Below the pieces are notes generated by a model. That model was not told the DNA's origin and made no database searches. It saw only the letters and a program-made list of their open reading frames with translations. This document shows positions 1 to 9,730 of a DNA stretch of 64,000 nt, piece by piece. How positions within the stretch are numbered: the stretch's first letter is position 1; every line of letters begins with the position of its first letter. Where the stretch lies: the NCBI GenBank assembly GCA_949299135.1, contig CASFZG010000001.1, positions 1 to 64,000 on the forward strand, given 5' to 3'. Origin of the DNA: an uncultured Phascolarctobacterium sp. GTDB lineage: Bacteria; Bacillota; Negativicutes; Acidaminococcales; Acidaminococcaceae. The position numbers were made by a program, and so were the translations under genes.

Positions 1-127
1 GCACTTTAAGCTCCCATGTCTGCATGCCGCTTTTGCTGCGCGGGTTATGCAGGCAAAACTCCACTTTGCCGTTGCCGATAGTTTCTTTCAGTGCAGCATT
101 ATCCAACGGTAAATCTTCCATCAGCAT
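1..127 (-). CDS. Hypothetical protein, 3' end beyond window
   Basis: A minus-strand reading frame opens with ATG at 127-125 after a good ribosome site (GAGGTG, about 7 nt upstream) and runs off the left edge, so only about 42 N-terminal residues are visible (MLMEDLPLDNAALKETIGNG...). A second Met at codon 3 is a possible start. I do not recognise a family. It lies downstream of the autotransporter pair in the same direction, separated by about 190 bp. Confidence 0.5.
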   Translation of the reverse strand, partial: MLMEDLPLDNAALKETIGNGKVEFCLHNPRSKSGMQTWELKV

Positions 128-204
128 TTTGTCACCTCATCCCTTAATTTTAAAATTTAAAACATTTTCACAAAAGATTGCACTGTTATGGCTTTGCAAA
201 AATG

Positions 205-279
205 CTGCGGCTCCTCCGATTCCGCTCGGGCTGCGCGCCAAGCTCCCGAAGATTAATACCTTAATTTTTGCCGCCGCAG
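205..279 (-). terminator. Possible branched terminator after autotransporter 1
   Basis: On the minus strand CTGCGG (279-274) can pair with CCGCAG (210-205), enclosing an inner TCGGG/CCCGA stem, and is followed by CATTTTTGC. It lies between the autotransporter stop at 319 and the next gene start at 127. The loop is large, so this is tentative. The rest of 128-318 shows nothing clear. Confidence 0.3.
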
Positions 280-318
280 TTTTTGTCTAAAGCCTTACAG
301 CACAATTCTTTTGTTTAA

Positions 319-3300
319 TCAGAAAGTCCACTGTACACCGGCATTAATCTGGTAGGTTTCATCATTGTCGTTGCCGAAGGATTTTTCAAAATCCATAAAG
401 GCATAACTGTCTTTGCCCAATGCCGTTGCAAAGCCGAAACCTACGTCATACCACGTGCCTTTGTTTTCAAAGGTTTCGCGCAGGCTGCCGGTTGCGTCCG
501 TTGCCGTTATCGTCTGGTTGCCTAAAAATTCGTGCAGCAGGTCTGCTTTAATGTACACAGTGCTGCGCTCGTCAACGTCACGACCAAGGCGGAAGCCCGC
601 GCGCCCGATTAAGCTGTTAATGCCGTCCACACTTACTTTGGTGTCCTGCGTGGTTGTGGTATATTCCGCACCTGTTACGCGCGCTAATTGCAGTTGTGCC
701 TGCGGTTCAATGTACCAGTCGTTGCCGATGTCCTTTTTGCGTCCATATTCTGCGCTTACGCTGAATACGTTGTTGCTGTAGTCGCCTGTTACTCGTTCAA
801 AGCTGTCTTTGTCGCGGATGTCAAAATCGTTGGAAAGATGTCCCCATTTAGCGACGTAATCGGCATAATGACCTTTGTCGCCCATCCATGTGTCGTACAA
901 CCATAAGCCGTAGCGTTTGGTTTCGCCTTTGCCTAAAATATCGCTGTAAGTTGTGTTGCCGCGCATGTAGTCAACAGCAAAACCTACTCTGCGTTCGCCG
1001 TTGTCACAGTCTTGTTTTTCGTCATAGCCAAGCTCATACATGGTATTCATGCTGCGGAAGTCGCCGCTCTGCCCAATTCGGTCATGGCGCAGGCGTACCC
1101 ACATGCCCTGTTCTTCTTCGTTGTTAATATAGCGTGCTTCGCCAAGACGTTTATTCAATCTATCCATGTAGATGGCGTTTTTATAGTTGGCGCGGCTCAT
1201 GTTGATAACCGTTTTACCGCTGTCGGTTAAATCTTCGTCAGGGTTAACAACAGGGGTGTCGTTTTCGTTGCGTACAAGGTAAATGTACTGACTGTTTTGC
1301 CCTTCATCTATTTTGTTATAGTTATCTTGTACATAATCTTCGCCCGGTTTTACTTCATCAAAATCTTTACCGCCATTATATTTTTTATTATCCTCACCGG
1401 ACGTTGTATCTTCGTCCATAGCAACGTATTTTATTTCATAATCTACATTACGCACGCCGCGCCCTTTAATGGTATAAGTATCACCAAAAGAACCGCCGTA
1501 ATCTGTATTAACATTTTCTGCACTGCCTAAAGCATTTGCTACAGTAGCAAAACGAATTTCATCCCAATCCGTATTGTCCAACAGGTCTCTTTCATTATTT
1601 AAAAGTATAGTTTGAGTTCCTTCGGTGCTATTTTGTACATAAATCATATCACTTGTTTCTAGTGCATCGGGCGTTAAATTAAGCACAAAAGTATTATCGC
1701 CTTTTAATTCACCGATATGTACTGCATAACCGCCTGTACCTTCTGTAATAGTACCATTTTCAGAACCTGAACCAACAAGTATAACTGTACCGTTGCCTTC
1801 AAGTTTTGTTACCCAGCTTTGGCCGGTTACATTCCATTTAGAACCTTCACCCAAATCAATATTTACAGTACCGCTATTTGAAACCTTACCATCAGTAAAA
1901 TGCGGGTCAAAAAATTCTAAATTACTGCTATCTTTCAAATCAGCGTCTTGGTAATCATCCACACGGCCTTCGAGATAACCATTCTTGCCCAAATCAAGAT
2001 TTACAGCGCCAACAGTTACATTATTGCCTTCATCATCTGTTCTTGTACCACCATTTCCTGCTAAAATATCGCCTTGAATAGTAAGGCTCCCGTTGTAATT
2101 ATCACTGTTAATATTTACAACACCGTCCCTTGCTCCGACGATATCACCGGTAATATAGCTGTTTTGTGTACCTTGTAAATTTACATTTACTTCACCGTAT
2201 CTGTCGTTACCAGCTGTAGTTTGTTTGCCAGCAACTATTGCAATTCCTGCATTTTCTTCATCAACAGTAAACGTAGTTGTTTCATCATTATATTTACCAT
2301 TAATTTTTACAGCACCATTAATATTTACTTGTCCACCATCACCACTTGCCCAAACAGATTTGTCCTTAGAATTAATTTCTATTAATCCATCTTTAACATT
2401 TAAAGTAACACTCCCTGTTACATCTTCTCCACTATTTGCATAGATGCCAGTATGACCGGATATTTTTATGTAATCACTATCAAAAGTTAACTCAACATTA
2501 TCATAATCCAATCCGGTATCAGCTTTTATACCATATCGTGCGTCTCTAAATTCATTAGGATCGGAAGTATCTACATAATCAAAGCTTCCTTTTATCTCTA
2601 TAAAATCTGCTTGAAAATCTGCACTGCCATAAAAAGCAGTTAAACCACTGGCATTTTCACTTTTAATTAATAATTTATTTGTATTTTCATCACCAACTTT
2701 TACATCATTTTTATAATGTTTATCATTGTAAGCACTAATTAAAAAAGCGCTGGCATCACTTGATTTTATTTCTATATCATTACCTTTGATTGTTGCATTT
2801 GTATTACCATTTATAACAAGTCCGGAAGTTTTTCCTTCTATAGTTATTTTTTCAGTATTTTGAGAACCTAAAAATACTGTATTTACTGTATCTTTCGCTT
2901 GATTAGAATCATTTTGAAAAATTACACCGCCGCCATTTTCTCCTTTAAACAATAAATTTTTTCCATCGAACTTATGCGTGCCATTTGAATTATGTATATT
3001 AACAGCACTATCACTTGCAATTATCCTTATGCTTTCAGTTTGTTCGCCGCCCATAGTAACATTTAAACCACAATCTTCAAAACCATTCTGTGCATTAGCA
3101 CCAACGCCCTCACCATCATTTGCATTAATAATAATATTTTTAGCATAAAAAGCAGCATTATATGTGTTTTTCCTATCATTGCCCATTAATATTATGCCAT
3201 TACAATTAGCATTTATTTCGATTTTTTCTAAATATTCATCAACTTTACCAATCGTTAAATTTGTTGAATGATTATCTTTGGAATCACTTGTATAACCATT

Positions 3301-3768
3301 AAATTTAATAGCAGCACCACTAGGATCTTCATTTTCACAGGTAATTTTGTCATTGATAACTAACGATGCATTATTCCCTGTAATTTTAAGATTAGAATCA
3401 TAAGATAAATCGATACCACCTGTAAAAATTGAAACATTATCGTTTCCAACATAACCTTCATTAACTAAAGTTAATGTTTTACCGTCAGCAATATTAATTT
3501 CTGCATTAACAGTAGCACCAACCTTAATATTAGAATTAGGAGCATAAGAAAATTGTGGATTGGGATCATCTTTAGTGTATATAGTCACATCTCCATTAAT
3601 CGTAAAATTATATTCTTTACCATATCCTGCTATTAAATATAAGCATCTATTATCATCACTATCATATAAAGGACCTGAAGTATGAATTTCTTCTACATCA
3701 GCCGCATACACACTCCCCTGCATTAAACTTAACATAACCAAACTTGCTAAAATTTTCTTCGTATTCAA
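319..3768 (-). CDS. Autotransporter with passenger and outer-membrane beta-barrel domain
   Basis: A 1149-residue type V secretion protein. Residues 1-22 form a signal peptide ending VYA. Residues 23 to about 860 are a Gly/Asn/Asp/Thr-rich passenger with many short beta-strand segments, as expected for a beta-helix. About 290 C-terminal residues form the autotransporter barrel, ending QINAGVQWTF with the terminal Phe used for BAM recognition. The start is TTG at 3768, six nt after GGGGAG. The passenger-coding DNA is visibly richer in A+T than the barrel-coding DNA. Its barrel and signal peptide are near-identical to those of the neighbour at 3848-7182, 79 bp upstream, so the two are tandem paralogues probably cotranscribed. 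Surface adhesion is a family inference; the passenger ligand is unknown. Confidence 0.88.
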   Translation of the reverse strand: MNTKKILASLVMLSLMQGSVYAADVEEIHTSGPLYDSDDNRCLYLIAGYGKEYNFTINGDVTIYTKDDPNPQFSYAPNSNIKVGATVNAEINIADGKTLTLVNEGYVGNDNVSIFTGGIDLSYDSNLKITGNNASLVINDKITCENEDPSGAAIKFNGYTSDSKDNHSTNLTIGKVDEYLEKIEINANCNGIILMGNDRKNTYNAAFYAKNIIINANDGEGVGANAQNGFEDCGLNVTMGGEQTESIRIIASDSAVNIHNSNGTHKFDGKNLLFKGENGGGVIFQNDSNQAKDTVNTVFLGSQNTEKITIEGKTSGLVINGNTNATIKGNDIEIKSSDASAFLISAYNDKHYKNDVKVGDENTNKLLIKSENASGLTAFYGSADFQADFIEIKGSFDYVDTSDPNEFRDARYGIKADTGLDYDNVELTFDSDYIKISGHTGIYANSGEDVTGSVTLNVKDGLIEINSKDKSVWASGDGGQVNINGAVKINGKYNDETTTFTVDEENAGIAIVAGKQTTAGNDRYGEVNVNLQGTQNSYITGDIVGARDGVVNINSDNYNGSLTIQGDILAGNGGTRTDDEGNNVTVGAVNLDLGKNGYLEGRVDDYQDADLKDSSNLEFFDPHFTDGKVSNSGTVNIDLGEGSKWNVTGQSWVTKLEGNGTVILVGSGSENGTITEGTGGYAVHIGELKGDNTFVLNLTPDALETSDMIYVQNSTEGTQTILLNNERDLLDNTDWDEIRFATVANALGSAENVNTDYGGSFGDTYTIKGRGVRNVDYEIKYVAMDEDTTSGEDNKKYNGGKDFDEVKPGEDYVQDNYNKIDEGQNSQYIYLVRNENDTPVVNPDEDLTDSGKTVINMSRANYKNAIYMDRLNKRLGEARYINNEEEQGMWVRLRHDRIGQSGDFRSMNTMYELGYDEKQDCDNGERRVGFAVDYMRGNTTYSDILGKGETKRYGLWLYDTWMGDKGHYADYVAKWGHLSNDFDIRDKDSFERVTGDYSNNVFSVSAEYGRKKDIGNDWYIEPQAQLQLARVTGAEYTTTTQDTKVSVDGINSLIGRAGFRLGRDVDERSTVYIKADLLHEFLGNQTITATDATGSLRETFENKGTWYDVGFGFATALGKDSYAFMDFEKSFGNDNDETYQINAGVQWTF

Positions 3769-3813
3769 AATAAACTCCCCTTTAACCTTGAATTTTATTT
3801 TTGCATAACTTTA

Positions 3814-3839
3814 AGCAGGGAGAGTTAACTCCCCCTGCT
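3814..3839. repeat. Inverted repeat between the two autotransporters
   Basis: AGCAGGG-GAG pairs with CTC-CCCTGCT around a TTAA loop. No U-run follows on the minus strand, so it may be a weak or processing hairpin in the 79-bp gap rather than a full terminator. Confidence 0.5.
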
Positions 3840-3847
3840 GTTTTAAA

Positions 3848-4783
3848 TCAGAACGTCCACTGAACACCTGCATTGATTTGATAAGTTTCGTCATTATCGT
3901 TGCCGAAGGATTTTTCAAAATCCATAAAGGCATAACTGCTCTTGCCAAGTGCCGTTGCAAAACCAAAGCCTACGTCATACCACGTGCCTTTGTTTTCAAA
4001 GGTTTCGCGGTAGGTGCCGTTGGTCGTGGTGTCCAGCGCGCTGATTGTCTGGTCGCCCAAAAATTCATGCAGTACGTCTGCTTTTACGTATACCGTGCTG
4101 CGTTCGCCCATGTCTTTGCCAAGACGGAAGCCTGCGCGCCCGATTAAGCTGTTAATGCCGTCAAGGCTTATTTTGGTGTTCTGGCTGGTTACATAGTCCG
4201 CGCCGGTTACGCGCGCAAGCTGTAACTGTGCCTGCGGTTCAAAGTACCAGTCGTTGCCCATGTCGTTCTTTTTGCCGTATTCCGCGCTTACGCTGAATAC
4301 GTTGTTGCTGTAGTCGCCGTTTACTTTGCAGCGGCTGTTGTAAATGTCAAAGTCGTTTTCGAGGTGTCCCCATTTTAATACGTAGTCCGCATAGTGCCCT
4401 TTGTCGCCCATCCATGTGTCGTACAGCCACAAGCCGTAGCGTTTGATATCGCCGTCACCTGCTACGTTGCGGTATTCGGTTTTGCCGTCCATGTAGTCGA
4501 TAGCAAAGCCTACGCGGCGGTCGCCGTTGTCGCAGTCCTGTTTAACGTCATAGCCCATTTCGTACATGGTGTTCTGGCTGCGGAAGGCGTCTTCTTTGCC
4601 GATTCTATCGTGGCGCAGGCGTACCCACATGCCCTGTTCGTCCTCGGGGTTAATATAGCGTGCTTCGCCCATGCGTTTGTTTAATCTGTCCATGTAGATG
4701 GCGTTGCTGTAGTTAGCACGGCTCATGTTGATAATGGTCTGACCAGCGTCGCTGACGGTTTGTTTTTCAATACCGCCAATCAT
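3848..4783 (-). CDS. Autotransporter beta-barrel half, out of frame with its passenger
   Basis: The frame encodes a 311-residue autotransporter barrel ending in the same QINAGVQWTF as the downstream paralogue. It has no signal peptide and no convincing ribosome site at 4783, so it is not a sensible gene alone. The frame stays open upstream to 4945, where it meets the passenger frame of 4906-7182 at a run of six T. A -1 shift there joins both into one protein of about 1111 residues, close to the 1149 of the paralogue. Options are a true frameshift mutation, a phase-variable tract, a programmed frameshift, or a base-calling error. Confidence 0.7.
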   Translation of the reverse strand: MIGGIEKQTVSDAGQTIINMSRANYSNAIYMDRLNKRMGEARYINPEDEQGMWVRLRHDRIGKEDAFRSQNTMYEMGYDVKQDCDNGDRRVGFAIDYMDGKTEYRNVAGDGDIKRYGLWLYDTWMGDKGHYADYVLKWGHLENDFDIYNSRCKVNGDYSNNVFSVSAEYGKKNDMGNDWYFEPQAQLQLARVTGADYVTSQNTKISLDGINSLIGRAGFRLGKDMGERSTVYVKADVLHEFLGDQTISALDTTTNGTYRETFENKGTWYDVGFGFATALGKSSYAFMDFEKSFGNDNDETYQINAGVQWTF

Positions 4784-4905
4784 AAGATTTGTATCATCAT
4801 TGTCAAATGTGGTTTCAGCAAAGCCATTACCCGGTTTATAATCCGCTGCATGGTCGTCATTTCCTTCAACGCCGCTGTTATTATAAACTTTATTATCTTC
4901 GTCAC

Positions 4906-7182
4906 CTACAACAAAATCTTCTGTAAAAATTTTATAATCAGTATCAAAAAACCTACATCAACAGAACGGGCATTAATACCACTAATATCTACATCACCTT
5001 TTACAGTTGCAAAACGCAGCGGGTCAATTTCGGTTTCAGATGCATCAAAATTCGTTTCATCTATAATTAACTGATAATTACCTGACATACTGCCACTTAC
5101 ATAAAGCATGTCACTTTGAGTACGGTCATTTGTATTAAGTTTCATTTTTAATACGCCATTGTTACTGCTAAGTTTATCAACCGTAACTGATGAATTATCA
5201 TTCTGACTCATGTCGATAATGCCGCCATCAAGGCTTATGGTATCTATAAAGCTCTGACCGCGTGCTATCCATTTTCCGCCGTCATTGATGTTTAAAGTTG
5301 CCGCGCCTGCTGAAACAACATCAATTTCTTTTCCTTCACTATCTACAAAAGCTGAGTTATGAAAAACTTTATCTTTCATATCATCGTTTGCTAATTCGTG
5401 ATAGTCATCTACCTGCCCCTCTAAAACTGAATTAGTACCACTTAAAGTAATTTCAACATTACCGCCGTTACCTGCAAAAACATCGCCGTAAATTTGAGTT
5501 GTTGCGCCATCTGCACCAATTTTAATATTTCCAGCAGTAGTTTCATTATTACTATACAAAGAAAGTCCAGTCGGAGGACCAGACGGAGGATTAATTGAAC
5601 CACCGGTGCCTGGACCTTCTACACCAGGTATATCCCCTTCGTCACTGCCCCATCCGGCTACTATCGCACCATGTATAATGTAATTTCCTTCGCTGTCCGT
5701 CCAATCAATTTTGCCACCTTCATTGGCACGCAAAGCTATTTGAGTAAGTATTTCTTCGTTTGCTGATGACTCACCATCATAATTACCATGGTAGCCTTCA
5801 ACGCTCATGTTATTAACTACATCATTAGCATTAATATATACGCTATTAACATCAGCACTTTCGGCTTTTTTTATATCAAAACCAACAACATACTTATCAG
5901 CTTGAATTTTATCAATATATAAATTTTGTACTTCAAAGTTTTTGCTGCCTGCAACAACTACACCAGAGGCTAAATCTTTACCTTTAATATTAGTTACTTG
6001 AAGCAATCCGCCAATATTTGTTTTGTCGTTTTCAAACCATGCACCCACGCCTTTACCTGTTTCAGAAGTAATATCTGTAACAAACAAATTATTAGTAACA
6101 TCTAAATCTGAACTTTGAAGATTTAAGACTCCAACAGTATCTAAATATCCTTGTACTTTAGAAATATCAACTGTATCGTGAACAATAGTAGATAAATTAC
6201 CATTATCTTCTGAATATCCCATTGAGTTTAAACCATAAGCTTCACTTGCCACAGATTTAATATCACAAATGGTTAAATTATTTGTTTCCAATTTGGTTTC
6301 TGTAAAACGCGAAGGATTATCTCCCTCCTGCAATATGCCGACACTATAACTTCCAGCATCATTTTTATTACTATAAATTTGCGAAACCGTTATATTTTTG
6401 CTAGTTATAGTATTTTGTCCACAATTGTAAATAGCCATAGCAGACTTACCATTATTATTATCAATATTTTCAATAATAATTTTATCTGCGTAAGTATTAG
6501 ATGTATTACCATAAATACCAGTAATTAAAGAAGTTGTATTATTTTCTATATTACTAATTTTTAACTCTGCATTCCCTTGGTCATTTTTTATATTAATTCG
6601 GGCACTGCTATTTAAAAAAATTACGCCACCAAAATCACTTTTATTTAAAGAACTATTCTTTACTTCTAATCCTTTTGATTCTACATTCGTTCCATAAAAC
6701 GCGAAAATAGCTCCATCTGCACCACTTTTAACATTAACATTATCAGCTGTAATTTTTCCATCAACAACTAAACCTGTACCTTCTGCACTTGCACCATTTT
6801 GACCTTTAACAGCACTTACACTCATATTTTCAAAATCTAAATTACCATTAATTTTAACAATTTGTTCATCACCAGTATTAAAATTGATTCCATCCCAAGT
6901 TTGATTAGTAAATACAACGTTAGCATTAATTGTTACTTCAGGCTTATTGCTACTCATATCTATGCCGCGGCTACCACCATCAAATGTAAGTGTACCTGTA
7001 CCATCTTTAACTGTTATTATCGTTTGTTTTTCACCAGTTAAACTTAAACCAGCTTTTAGAGTAGTATCTTCATTATAGATAAATGTACCTTCTCCAAGCG
7101 TTGTATTAACAGTTTCTGCATACACGCTTCCCTGCATTAAGCTAAGCATTACCAGCGTCGCTAATAATTGCTTTTTCTTCAT
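4906..7182 (-). CDS. Autotransporter passenger half with signal peptide
   Basis: A 758-residue frame. Residues 1-22 are a signal peptide (MKKKQLLATLVMLSLMQGSV...) almost identical to the downstream paralogue, followed by a Ser/Asn/Gly-rich passenger with repetitive short strands. The last 12 residues (hydrophobic LILIIKFLQKIL tail) are not autotransporter-like and result from reading past the expected shift at residues 745-746. ATG at 7182 follows AGGGAG by about 10 nt. Without frame change the product would be secreted to the periplasm but have no barrel to export it. Confidence 0.75.
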   Translation of the reverse strand: MKKKQLLATLVMLSLMQGSVYAETVNTTLGEGTFIYNEDTTLKAGLSLTGEKQTIITVKDGTGTLTFDGGSRGIDMSSNKPEVTINANVVFTNQTWDGINFNTGDEQIVKINGNLDFENMSVSAVKGQNGASAEGTGLVVDGKITADNVNVKSGADGAIFAFYGTNVESKGLEVKNSSLNKSDFGGVIFLNSSARINIKNDQGNAELKISNIENNTTSLITGIYGNTSNTYADKIIIENIDNNNGKSAMAIYNCGQNTITSKNITVSQIYSNKNDAGSYSVGILQEGDNPSRFTETKLETNNLTICDIKSVASEAYGLNSMGYSEDNGNLSTIVHDTVDISKVQGYLDTVGVLNLQSSDLDVTNNLFVTDITSETGKGVGAWFENDKTNIGGLLQVTNIKGKDLASGVVVAGSKNFEVQNLYIDKIQADKYVVGFDIKKAESADVNSVYINANDVVNNMSVEGYHGNYDGESSANEEILTQIALRANEGGKIDWTDSEGNYIIHGAIVAGWGSDEGDIPGVEGPGTGGSINPPSGPPTGLSLYSNNETTAGNIKIGADGATTQIYGDVFAGNGGNVEITLSGTNSVLEGQVDDYHELANDDMKDKVFHNSAFVDSEGKEIDVVSAGAATLNINDGGKWIARGQSFIDTISLDGGIIDMSQNDNSSVTVDKLSSNNGVLKMKLNTNDRTQSDMLYVSGSMSGNYQLIIDETNFDASETEIDPLRFATVKGDVDISGINARSVDVGFLILIIKFLQKILL
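4945..4951 (-). other. Slippery heptamer T TTT TTG at the autotransporter frame change
   Basis: In the passenger frame the codons are GGT TTT TTG. A -1 slip on T TTT TTG gives TTT TTT and then GAT ACT GAT, which is exactly the barrel frame: 4945 to 4783 is 162 nt, a multiple of three. The T6 tract is 4951-4946. Whether slippage is used is inference. Confidence 0.55.
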
Positions 7183-7217
7183 TTTTCATCTCTCCCTTAA
7201 TATTTTTGGCATATTGC

Positions 7218-7263
7218 GCTATGATTTAATATCAAAATTAGCTATGATTTAATATCAAAATTA
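7218..7263. repeat. Perfect 23-bp tandem duplication in the autotransporter leader
   Basis: Positions 7218-7240 and 7241-7263 are identical 23-mers (beginning GCTATGATTTAATATC) placed head to tail, 36 nt from the start codon at 7182. A minus-strand TATAAT (7265-7260) overlaps the end of the second copy, so the repeats probably lie between the -10 box and the ribosome site. The remainder of 7264-7440 contains a CCAC..ACAAGAC / GTCTTGTGG inverted pair and no gene I can support. Confidence 0.8.
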
Positions 7264-7448
7264 TACCACAGACTTCCCCACGACAAGACTACAACCATAG
7301 AAATGATAGTTACTTTTTCAGGTCTTGTGGTAACTTTATAACTACCGCAGTTGGGTTCTGCTCTCGCTGTCCGCAGTGGAACCAGTTCGCAATGCTATAC
7401 CACGTTTATTTAGTTTGGCCTGTGTAAAGAACAAGGAGAAAAAATAAG

Positions 7449-7469
7449 GGCGTACCCAAAGGGTACGCC
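7449..7469. terminator. Strong hairpin with flanking A/T tracts
   Basis: GGCGTACCC-AAA-GGGTACGCC is a perfect 9-bp stem followed by a T-rich tract on the plus side and preceded by A-rich sequence, so it could terminate on either strand. It lies between trpA and the autotransporters. Confidence 0.6.
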
Positions 7470-7590
7470 TTCTTATTTTTTCTTTATGCCAAGTTTTATC
7501 AGCCAAGGGCTTGTTTTACCCCAAAATTTACTTTTGTGCTTTGCCGTTTGTTTTATTTGGCAAGTTGCTTTTGCGTTTTAAGTAAAATAA

Positions 7591-7632
7591 AAAACCGAAC
7601 GCCCTCACTTTTTTGTGTTGACATTCGGTTTT
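7591..7632. repeat. Inverted repeat, possible secondary terminator
   Basis: AAAACCGAA (7591-7599) pairs with TTCGGTTTT (7624-7632) around a 24-nt loop, in the trpA-autotransporter gap. Its role is unclear. Confidence 0.35.
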
Positions 7633-7721
7633 ACTTTTGCTGTTTTATTTTTAATTACCGGGTTTTATGTTATTTGACTTTTTGGTTTTGTTTGTATTTT
7701 CAACAAATTACTTCTACGCAC

Positions 7722-7755
7722 AAAAGCCCCCGTACTTAATTGTACGGAGGCTTTT
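7722..7755 (-). terminator. trp operon terminator
   Basis: Just after the trpA stop, the minus strand reads AAAAGCCTCCGTAC, a 6-nt loop and GTACGGGGGCTTTT: a stable stem with a short T tail. Confidence 0.8.
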
Positions 7756-7761
7756 ATTTTT

Positions 7762-8544
7762 TCACTCCACCCCATGCACGGCGGCGGCCATTTGTTTTAC
7801 GTAGTCCGTTACCGGTTCAAGGCAGTTTTTGCCGTGTTCGCCTATTATTTGCACTACGGCACTGCCTACTATTGCACCGTCGCTGATTGCTGCCATTTCG
7901 CGTGCCTGCTGCGGCGTGGCGATGCCGAAGCCTACTGCTGCCGGCACGTCAGTCACTTCGCGTATTTTGCGCACAATAGCGGCAATATCCGTCGTTATGT
8001 CCTGCCGCACGCCGGTTACGCCCAGCGACGATACGATATACACATAGCCCTGCGCTTCACCGGCAATCATTTTAATACGCTCGTCGGAGGTCGGCGCTAC
8101 CAGCGGAATCAAATCCACGCCATACTGCCTGCACAAGCCTGCAAGCTCCGCCTTTTCTTCGTAGGGCACGTCCGGTACGATAATGCCGTCCACGCCGGTG
8201 CGTTGGCAGGCTGCCATAAATTTTTCCGTTCCGTAAGTAAAAATGGGGTTCACATAAGTTAAAAACACCAGCGGTACGTTAGTTTCTTTGCGTACTTCTG
8301 CCAGCATGGCAAAAATTTTATCAGTAGTCGCGCCCGCCGCCAAAGCGCGGATATTGGCCGCCTGTATTACTTCGCCCTCCGCCACAGGGTCGGAAAAAGG
8401 TATGCCTAATTCGATAATATCCACCCCGGCGTTTGCCATGGCAAGGATTAACCGGCGCGTTGTTTCAAGGTCAGGGTCGCCCGCCGTGATGAACGGGATA
8501 AAGCATTTGTGCTGTTTTTGAAAGGCTGCCGCTATTTTACTCAT
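7762..8544 (-). CDS. trpA: Tryptophan synthase alpha subunit
   Basis: Cleaves indole-3-glycerol phosphate to indole and glyceraldehyde-3-phosphate in the TrpA2B2 complex. It is 260 residues, normal for the family. Visible motifs are FITAGDPD, the catalytic Glu in [11 protein letters not shown], and the late TGVRQD and VGFGI segments of the TIM barrel. The start is the ATG at 8544, whose ATGAGTAA overlaps the trpB stop; longer starts lie inside trpB and are rejected. The loop that carries E. coli Asp60 (LADGP) reads VAEGE here, so the acid position is Glu. Last gene of trpDCFBA. Confidence 0.95.
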   Translation of the reverse strand: MSKIAAAFQKQHKCFIPFITAGDPDLETTRRLILAMANAGVDIIELGIPFSDPVAEGEVIQAANIRALAAGATTDKIFAMLAEVRKETNVPLVFLTYVNPIFTYGTEKFMAACQRTGVDGIIVPDVPYEEKAELAGLCRQYGVDLIPLVAPTSDERIKMIAGEAQGYVYIVSSLGVTGVRQDITTDIAAIVRKIREVTDVPAAVGFGIATPQQAREMAAISDGAIVGSAVVQIIGEHGKNCLEPVTDYVKQMAAAVHGVE

Positions 8545-9730
8545 GCAAATCCACCCCCATGTATCTGGCAATGGCCGCCACGTCTTTATCGCCGCGGCCG
8601 GAAACATTTACTACGATGATTTTATCTTTCGGCAGTGTCGGCGCCAGCTTTTGCGCGTAGGCAATGGCGTGGGCGCTTTCGATTGCCGGGATAATACCCT
8701 CCGTGCGCGAAAGGTAGCTGAACGCCGCTACCGCTTCGTCGTCGGTGGCCGATACGTACTGCGCGCGCCCTGTATCGTACAGTTCGGCGTGTTCCGGCCC
8801 GATGCCGGGATAATCAAGCCCGGCGGAAATGCTGTACACCGGCGCAATCTGCCCGTATTCGTCCTGCAAAAAGTAGGATTTCATGCCGTGGAAGATACCG
8901 ATGCTGCCGCGCGCGATTGTCGCCGCCGTTTCCGCAGTATTTACACCGCGCCCTGCGGCTTCCACGCCGATGAGCTGCACCTCTTTGTCCGGGATAAAAT
9001 CGTAAAACAGGCCCATGGCGTTGCTGCCGCCGCCGACGCACGCCATTACGACGTCCGGCAGGCGTCCTTCTTTTTCCAGCATCTGCGCTTTCACTTCCCT
9101 GCCGATAACGCTCTGGAAATCGCGCACCATGGCGGGGTACGGGTGCGGGCCCATAACGCTGCCCAGCACGTAATAAGTGTCGTTGACATTTGCCGTCCAC
9201 TGGCGCATGGCTTCGTTAACGGCGTCCTTCAAGGTTTTGGTGCCGCTGTCCACAGCCACAACCTTCGCACCCAAAAGCTGCATGCGGAACACGTTCAGCG
9301 CCTGGCGTTCGGTATCCTCGCGCCCCATGTAAACAGTACATTCCATGTCCATCAGCGCGGCCGCCGTTGCCGTTGCAACGCCGTGCTGCCCTGCGCCGGT
9401 TTCTGCCAGCACGCGCTTTTTGCCCATTTTTTTAGCCAGCAGCACCTGCCCCAGCACGTTATTAATTTTGTGCGAGCCGGTGTGGTTCAAGTCCTCGCGT
9501 TTTAAATAAATCTTCGCACCGCCCAAGTCCTTCGTCATTTTTTCCGCATAGTAGAGTAGCGAAGGACGGTTGGCGTAATCGTGGTACAAGGCCTGCAATT
9601 CTTTGTTGAACTGCGGGTCGTTTTTATAATATTCGTAAGCCTGCTCCAGCTCCAGCACTGCGTTCATCAAAGTTTCGGGTATGTACTGTCCGCCGTGCAC
9701 GCCGTATCTTCCTTTAGTCATGTCGTTCAT
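8537..9730 (-). CDS. trpB: Tryptophan synthase beta subunit
   Basis: Condenses indole with L-serine in the PLP-dependent last step of tryptophan synthesis. It is 397 residues, with the PLP lysine Lys88 in HTGSHKIN, the ETGAGQHG catalytic loop and the phosphate-binding GGGSNA. The start ATG at 9730 overlaps the trpF stop as ATGA; codon 4 is an alternative ATG. A TrpB1-type enzyme by length and gene pairing. Confidence 0.96.
   Translation of the reverse strand: MNDMTKGRYGVHGGQYIPETLMNAVLELEQAYEYYKNDPQFNKELQALYHDYANRPSLLYYAEKMTKDLGGAKIYLKREDLNHTGSHKINNVLGQVLLAKKMGKKRVLAETGAGQHGVATATAAALMDMECTVYMGREDTERQALNVFRMQLLGAKVVAVDSGTKTLKDAVNEAMRQWTANVNDTYYVLGSVMGPHPYPAMVRDFQSVIGREVKAQMLEKEGRLPDVVMACVGGGSNAMGLFYDFIPDKEVQLIGVEAAGRGVNTAETAATIARGSIGIFHGMKSYFLQDEYGQIAPVYSISAGLDYPGIGPEHAELYDTGRAQYVSATDDEAVAAFSYLSRTEGIIPAIESAHAIAYAQKLAPTLPKDKIIVVNVSGRGDKDVAAIARYMGVDLHE

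Noticed and set aside
8543-9505. 320-residue open frame antisense to trpB
   Set aside because: Shadow frame; trpB is unambiguous.
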